From DAOTZS01 sp034434335 (GTDB lineage: Bacteria; Chloroflexota; Anaerolineae; CG2-30-64-16), in assembly GCA_034434335.1 (NCBI GenBank), contig DAOTZS010000114.1:1-17543 (forward strand): DNA of 17,543 nt. Reading direction: 5' to 3'. Each line of letters starts with the position of its first letter. Within the stretch, counting starts at the first letter, position 1. Shown one piece after another: positions 14,544 to 17,543 of the stretch. The notes beneath the pieces are model-generated. The model had not been told where the DNA came from and ran no database searches. It was given only the letters and a program-made list of their open reading frames with translations. The position numbers and the translations under genes were made by a program.

Positions 14544-14753
14544 ATGTTTGTAAAGACCTTACGCAAAACCCTGGTCGTCCTCGTACTTTTGGCCTTGGCC
14601 ACCGGACTGGGTGGCTGTCGCAAGAAGCAAGTGACCCCCACCCCTACCCCACACGGGCAAACCATGCCTTCCAGGCAATCTCTACCGCTGGCAGGCGAAG
14701 GCAACTCGCCGCTACCCACGCCCGCCATCCAATCATCGCCGGTTGGCCCTTGA
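14544..14753 (+). CDS. Small Pro/Thr-rich lipoprotein
   Basis: The 69-residue product has a basic N-terminus (MFVKTLRKTL), a hydrophobic core (VVLVLLALATG) and a lipobox LGGC with the lipidated cysteine at C25. A short, presumably extracytoplasmic tail follows with a PTPTP spacer and no recognisable domain. A strong Shine-Dalgarno GGAGGAAGG (14532-14540) precedes the ATG, supporting translation. Such PTPTP spacers usually tether a folded domain, so this may be the stub of a larger lipoprotein. However, neither other frame after the stop reads as a convincing domain. Function unknown. Confidence 0.65.
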   Translation: MFVKTLRKTLVVLVLLALATGLGGCRKKQVTPTPTPHGQTMPSRQSLPLAGEGNSPLPTPAIQSSPVGP

Positions 14754-14769
14754 GGCCGCGCGCTCGGCC
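14754..14769 (+). terminator. Possible hairpin after the lipoprotein gene
   Basis: GGCCG (14754-14758) and CGGCC (14765-14769) form a 5-bp GC stem with a 6-base loop starting right after the stop codon. There is no U-tract. The rest of the convergent gap to 14883 shows no other clear structure. Confidence 0.25.
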
Positions 14770-14883
14770 ACTGGCAGCCCATATCCTGGAAAGCCAGAGG
14801 ATTGCCTATCGCCCTCCACCGAGACGGACCATGACCGGCCCGAATGGCCTCAGAGGGTAATCTTCTCCAGGGCGCAGTCGTGG

Positions 14884-16005
14884 TCAGACAAGCCTGGCCC
14901 GCTGCAGGCGCTCGCGCAACGCCGGCCGGTTGGTGTAGCGCTCCTGCAAGCCCGCGACCCGCGCCTGGAACTCGGCCAGCCGGCCCTGGTACTCAGCTAG
15001 GTCATGCAGCTTGCGGAGCAGCGCGACCGCTTTATCGTAAGAGGCGGTCTTCTTCTCCTCGATGAACGCCACGACCTCACGCCAGGCTTCAGCTTCGCGC
15101 GGCGCGAAAGCCTGTAGTTCTGCGACGCGTTTGGCCTCGGCTGCTTCGGCCGCGCGGCGCTCTGCTTCACGGCGCAGCCGATCGGCGGTTGTTCGCAACT
15201 GGCCCCATGTGCGCCGGGCCGCGGCCGGAGGTGAGCCGGACATGCCAGCCAGCTCCTGCAGCCGGCGGTTAAGGATCAGCGACAGGTGCGGCTCTCCGCG
15301 TGCCAGCCGCACCAGGAAGGCATCCCGTTCCGCCGGCGCAAGGCGGGCGATAGCCTCTTCGGGCGAGATGGCCGGCGCCACTTGCCGCCGTGGGCTGGCA
15401 GCGGCCGCAGCTTCGAGAAGGTACTCGTCCACGTCGAAGAGCTCGACAAAACTCGCCAGGGGTGGAGATAGGGACGGACTGCCGTCCACCCCTGTCAGGC
15501 CGGGCGGGACGGGCGGCTCAAGCTCCTCGTCCTCGGCATCCTCAAGCTCAGCGGCGCGCAGCCAGGCCAGGTACAGCGCCCGGTAGTCCCCTTCCAGGAT
15601 GTCGTCGCGCAGCCGGTTCAACGAGGAAAGCCAGCTCTCACCCTCGATCCAGTCACTTCCCTCCTCTTCGTTCAGCGAGATATCCAGGATCAGATAATCG
15701 CCGACCGGCTTCAGTTCAATACAATACTCCCACAGGTACGGCTCTATCTGTTTGGGGTCGAGCAGGCCCTTGGGGAAGCGGAAGGCCAGCCGCTTGCTGC
15801 CCCAGTTAGCCAGGTAGAGGAAGGCATCAAAGTAGCGGGCCAACACCTGGATGGGGTCATGCTTAAAGCTGCCCCAACTGTAGGTGACCACCGCCTGCGA
15901 CGAGGTGACCTCGATATGGCTGGACAGCCTGTTCACCGCTGCGCGCTCTTCGGGCGTGAGCGGCCGGTCAAGAGTTTGCCATTCGTAGTACTGGTATTCG
16001 CTCAC
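14884..16005 (-). CDS. Conserved protein of unknown function with C-terminal coiled coil
   Basis: The 373-residue soluble protein begins SEYQYYEWQTLDRPLTPEE. Its N-terminal block has conserved-looking aromatic and acidic stretches (SWGSFKHDP, FDAFLYLANWGSKRL, EEEGSDWIEGESWLSSL, DYRALYLAWL). An acidic, proline-rich linker (EDEELEPPVPPGL) comes next. From about residue 250 there is a long Arg/Glu/Ala-rich helical region, likely coiled coil. I recall similar uncharacterised proteins in diverse bacteria with the same opening and PPVPPGL linker, but I know of no assigned function. There is no signal peptide, membrane segment or catalytic motif. GTG 16005 is chosen because AGGAGG lies nine bases upstream (16015-16020). 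The upstream M20 peptidase gene ends 25 bp before this start, so the two are probably one transcript. Confidence 0.8.
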   Translation of the reverse strand: MSEYQYYEWQTLDRPLTPEERAAVNRLSSHIEVTSSQAVVTYSWGSFKHDPIQVLARYFDAFLYLANWGSKRLAFRFPKGLLDPKQIEPYLWEYCIELKPVGDYLILDISLNEEEGSDWIEGESWLSSLNRLRDDILEGDYRALYLAWLRAAELEDAEDEELEPPVPPGLTGVDGSPSLSPPLASFVELFDVDEYLLEAAAAASPRRQVAPAISPEEAIARLAPAERDAFLVRLARGEPHLSLILNRRLQELAGMSGSPPAAARRTWGQLRTTADRLRREAERRAAEAAEAKRVAELQAFAPREAEAWREVVAFIEEKKTASYDKAVALLRKLHDLAEYQGRLAEFQARVAGLQERYTNRPALRERLQRARLV

Positions 16006-16030
16006 AGGTAGTGTCCTCCTACAGACTCTA

Positions 16031-17371
16031 TCATGCCCCACAGAAATTGCTCACGACTTCGTACAGCACCCGAACGCCGAAGACCAGGCCATCCACCGGC
16101 ACCCGTTCGTCGTGGCCGTGAATTATCTGCAAGAAGCTCATCTGCGGTGGCAATCGCAGCGGCGAAAAGCCGTAGCAGGGAATGCCCGCCCGCGCCAGGT
16201 GCTTGGCATCTGTCCCCCCCGTCATCATCATCGGGACGACGGCTGCTGCCTCCGGGTCGTGTCGCCGTAACCCCTCGGCCATCGCCGCAAAGAGCGGTGT
16301 CCGGTGGGAGGTTTCCACCGGTGGCGCCACCGAGAGGGGCTCAAACTCGTATCCATCCCCCACCACTGCGCGCACTTCAGCCAGGAAAGAATCCAGCTCC
16401 TGTCCGGGGAGAATCCTACCATCCAAGTCCGCCTCTGCCTCCGATGGAATGACGTTCGTCTTGCTCCCGGCTCGCAGGACGGTGGGTGAGACAGTGTTGT
16501 GCAGGAGTGCATGGAAATAAAACACCTGCTGGGGGTCTCGGAGGAAGCGGAGCAGGATGAACGGGCTGAGGGCCGGGTTGAGCAACCCCCGGAAAACCAG
16601 CCCACGGATTCCGCCCAGCGCGGCCGCCATCCCCTCCACCATGCCGGCGACCGCATCGGTGCGGTGGAAGGGTAAGGAGGCCTGCCCCAGCTTCGCCACC
16701 GCCTCCGCCAGTTTGACCACCGCGTTGTCCTGATGGGGGACAGAGCCATGTCCGGGTGTGCCGTGCGCCCGCATCCGCACCCAGCAGATACCCTTCTCTG
16801 CCACCTGGCACAGATATAGCCTCTTCCCGCCCACGGTGATGGGGAACCCGCCGAACTCGGTCAGCGCGTATTCAGCCCTGATAAGGTCCAGGTGATGGTC
16901 GATCAGGTAACCGATGCCATAAAGGCCACCGGCCTCCTCGTCGGCGGTCGCAGCGAAGATGACATCCCGCGCCAGGCGGGGCTTCTGGCGGGCTAGCAGA
17001 AGCATCGTGATCAATTGCATGGCCGTGGTGGATTTCATATCCAGTGCGCCGCGTCCCCAGACCATCCCGTCTACTATCTCGCCGCCGAAGGGGTCGCGGG
17101 TCCACTTTTGTGGCTCCACTGGTACCACGTCCAGATGGGAGAGGAGCAGCAGCGGCGGGGCTACCCCACTTCCCCGATAGCGGGCGACCACGTTCCCCCG
17201 CCCCGGCGCCGACTCCAGCACCACGGGGTCATACCCCTCGGCGGAGAGCACCTCCGCCAGGTAATCGGCTGCCGGCCTCTCGTTCCCCGGCGGGTTGACT
17301 GTGGGGATGCGAATCAAAGCCTGCAGGTGGCGGACGGCCTCCTCAGTTGCTGAGTCCCAGTTGATGTTCAT
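16031..17371 (-). CDS. M20 family metallopeptidase (ArgE/DapE/ACY1/CPG2-like)
   Basis: The 446-residue length is usual for zinc-dependent M20 peptidases/deacylases. Visible elements are SHLDVVPV (metal H79, D81), GRGALDMKS (bridging D111), ATADEEAGG (catalytic E145, metal E146), TEFGG (probable ligand E172), the dimerisation-domain HGTPGHGSVPH, TGGTDAKHL and HGHDERV (final ligand H418). The set of metal residues looks complete, so it should be active on an N-acyl amino acid or small peptide; the substrate cannot be told. No signal peptide is seen, so it is probably cytoplasmic. ATG 17371 has AGGAGG five bases upstream (17377-17382). The gene is followed by the conserved unknown protein at a 25-bp distance. 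Confidence 0.95.
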   Translation of the reverse strand: MNINWDSATEEAVRHLQALIRIPTVNPPGNERPAADYLAEVLSAEGYDPVVLESAPGRGNVVARYRGSGVAPPLLLLSHLDVVPVEPQKWTRDPFGGEIVDGMVWGRGALDMKSTTAMQLITMLLLARQKPRLARDVIFAATADEEAGGLYGIGYLIDHHLDLIRAEYALTEFGGFPITVGGKRLYLCQVAEKGICWVRMRAHGTPGHGSVPHQDNAVVKLAEAVAKLGQASLPFHRTDAVAGMVEGMAAALGGIRGLVFRGLLNPALSPFILLRFLRDPQQVFYFHALLHNTVSPTVLRAGSKTNVIPSEAEADLDGRILPGQELDSFLAEVRAVVGDGYEFEPLSVAPPVETSHRTPLFAAMAEGLRRHDPEAAAVVPMMMTGGTDAKHLARAGIPCYGFSPLRLPPQMSFLQIIHGHDERVPVDGLVFGVRVLYEVVSNFCGA

Positions 17372-17543
17372 TTTGGCCTCCTGGTCTCCATGGCGAAGAT
17401 GAAATTGTTAGCAAATCCCCCGAGGAGAGTCAGCCCTGACAGTGTTGCGGCCGTGTTTGCAGCGATCCCGATAAAGACTCAAGATCAGGACAACGACCAG
17501 CGGAATTCGAACAGAACGCGCTTCAGTATGGCCTATCCCTCGA
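17372..17543. other. Upstream region of the M20 peptidase gene to the window end
   Basis: It contains the M20 Shine-Dalgarno and no complete gene. On the minus strand a 36-codon open stretch (17371-17478) reads as hydrophobic sequence and ends in a TGA overlapping the M20 ATG, but it has no early start codon and a stop just upstream. No clear promoter was recognised. Confidence 0.4.

Overview
The window is a dense, GC-rich bacterial chromosomal segment of housekeeping genes with short intergenic gaps. I see no transposase, integrase, CRISPR array, tRNA or rRNA. Several features suggest Chloroflexota (Anaerolineae-like), probably from a metagenome: the gene mix (IF-2 with a long basic N-terminal region, a YqhQ/DUF1385 protein, a CBS-CBS-ACT protein, GTP-type PEP carboxykinase), a lipoprotein with a PTPTP spacer, and frequent GTG/TTG starts. 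This lineage call is inference.

Positions 1-6378, plus strand: a translation/RNA-maturation operon in the classical order infB, rbfA, DHH/DHHA1 phosphoesterase (NrnA type), truB, ribF. It is preceded by 3.5 copies of a 20-bp hairpin-forming tandem repeat and a structured leader. The standout is the last gene. The RibF reading frame continues without a stop into a complete archease domain, the activator of the RNA ligase RtcB, giving a 450-residue RibF-archease fusion.

Positions 6394-12219, minus strand, convergent to ribF with a 15-bp gap. Reading in the direction of transcription: pckG (GTP PEP carboxykinase), a YhhQ-type queuosine-precursor transporter (ATGA overlap with pckG), era, a YIP1-family membrane protein, a 15-16 bp perfect hairpin, a CBS-CBS-ACT regulatory protein, and thyA (start codon abutting the previous stop codon).

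Positions 12442-13371, minus strand: a YqhQ/DUF1385 membrane protein with a good sigma-70 promoter. A divergent spacer with several inverted repeats separates it from a plus-strand class I methyltransferase (13662-14429) and a tiny lipoprotein (14544-14753).

Positions 14884-17371, minus strand: an M20 metallopeptidase followed by a conserved protein of unknown function, probably one transcript.

Functionally, much of the window concerns RNA and ribosomes: initiation (IF-2), 30S maturation (RbfA, Era), tRNA pseudouridine (TruB), queuosine supply, and RNA-ligase activation (archease). Central metabolism is represented by PEPCK, thymidylate and FMN/FAD synthesis.
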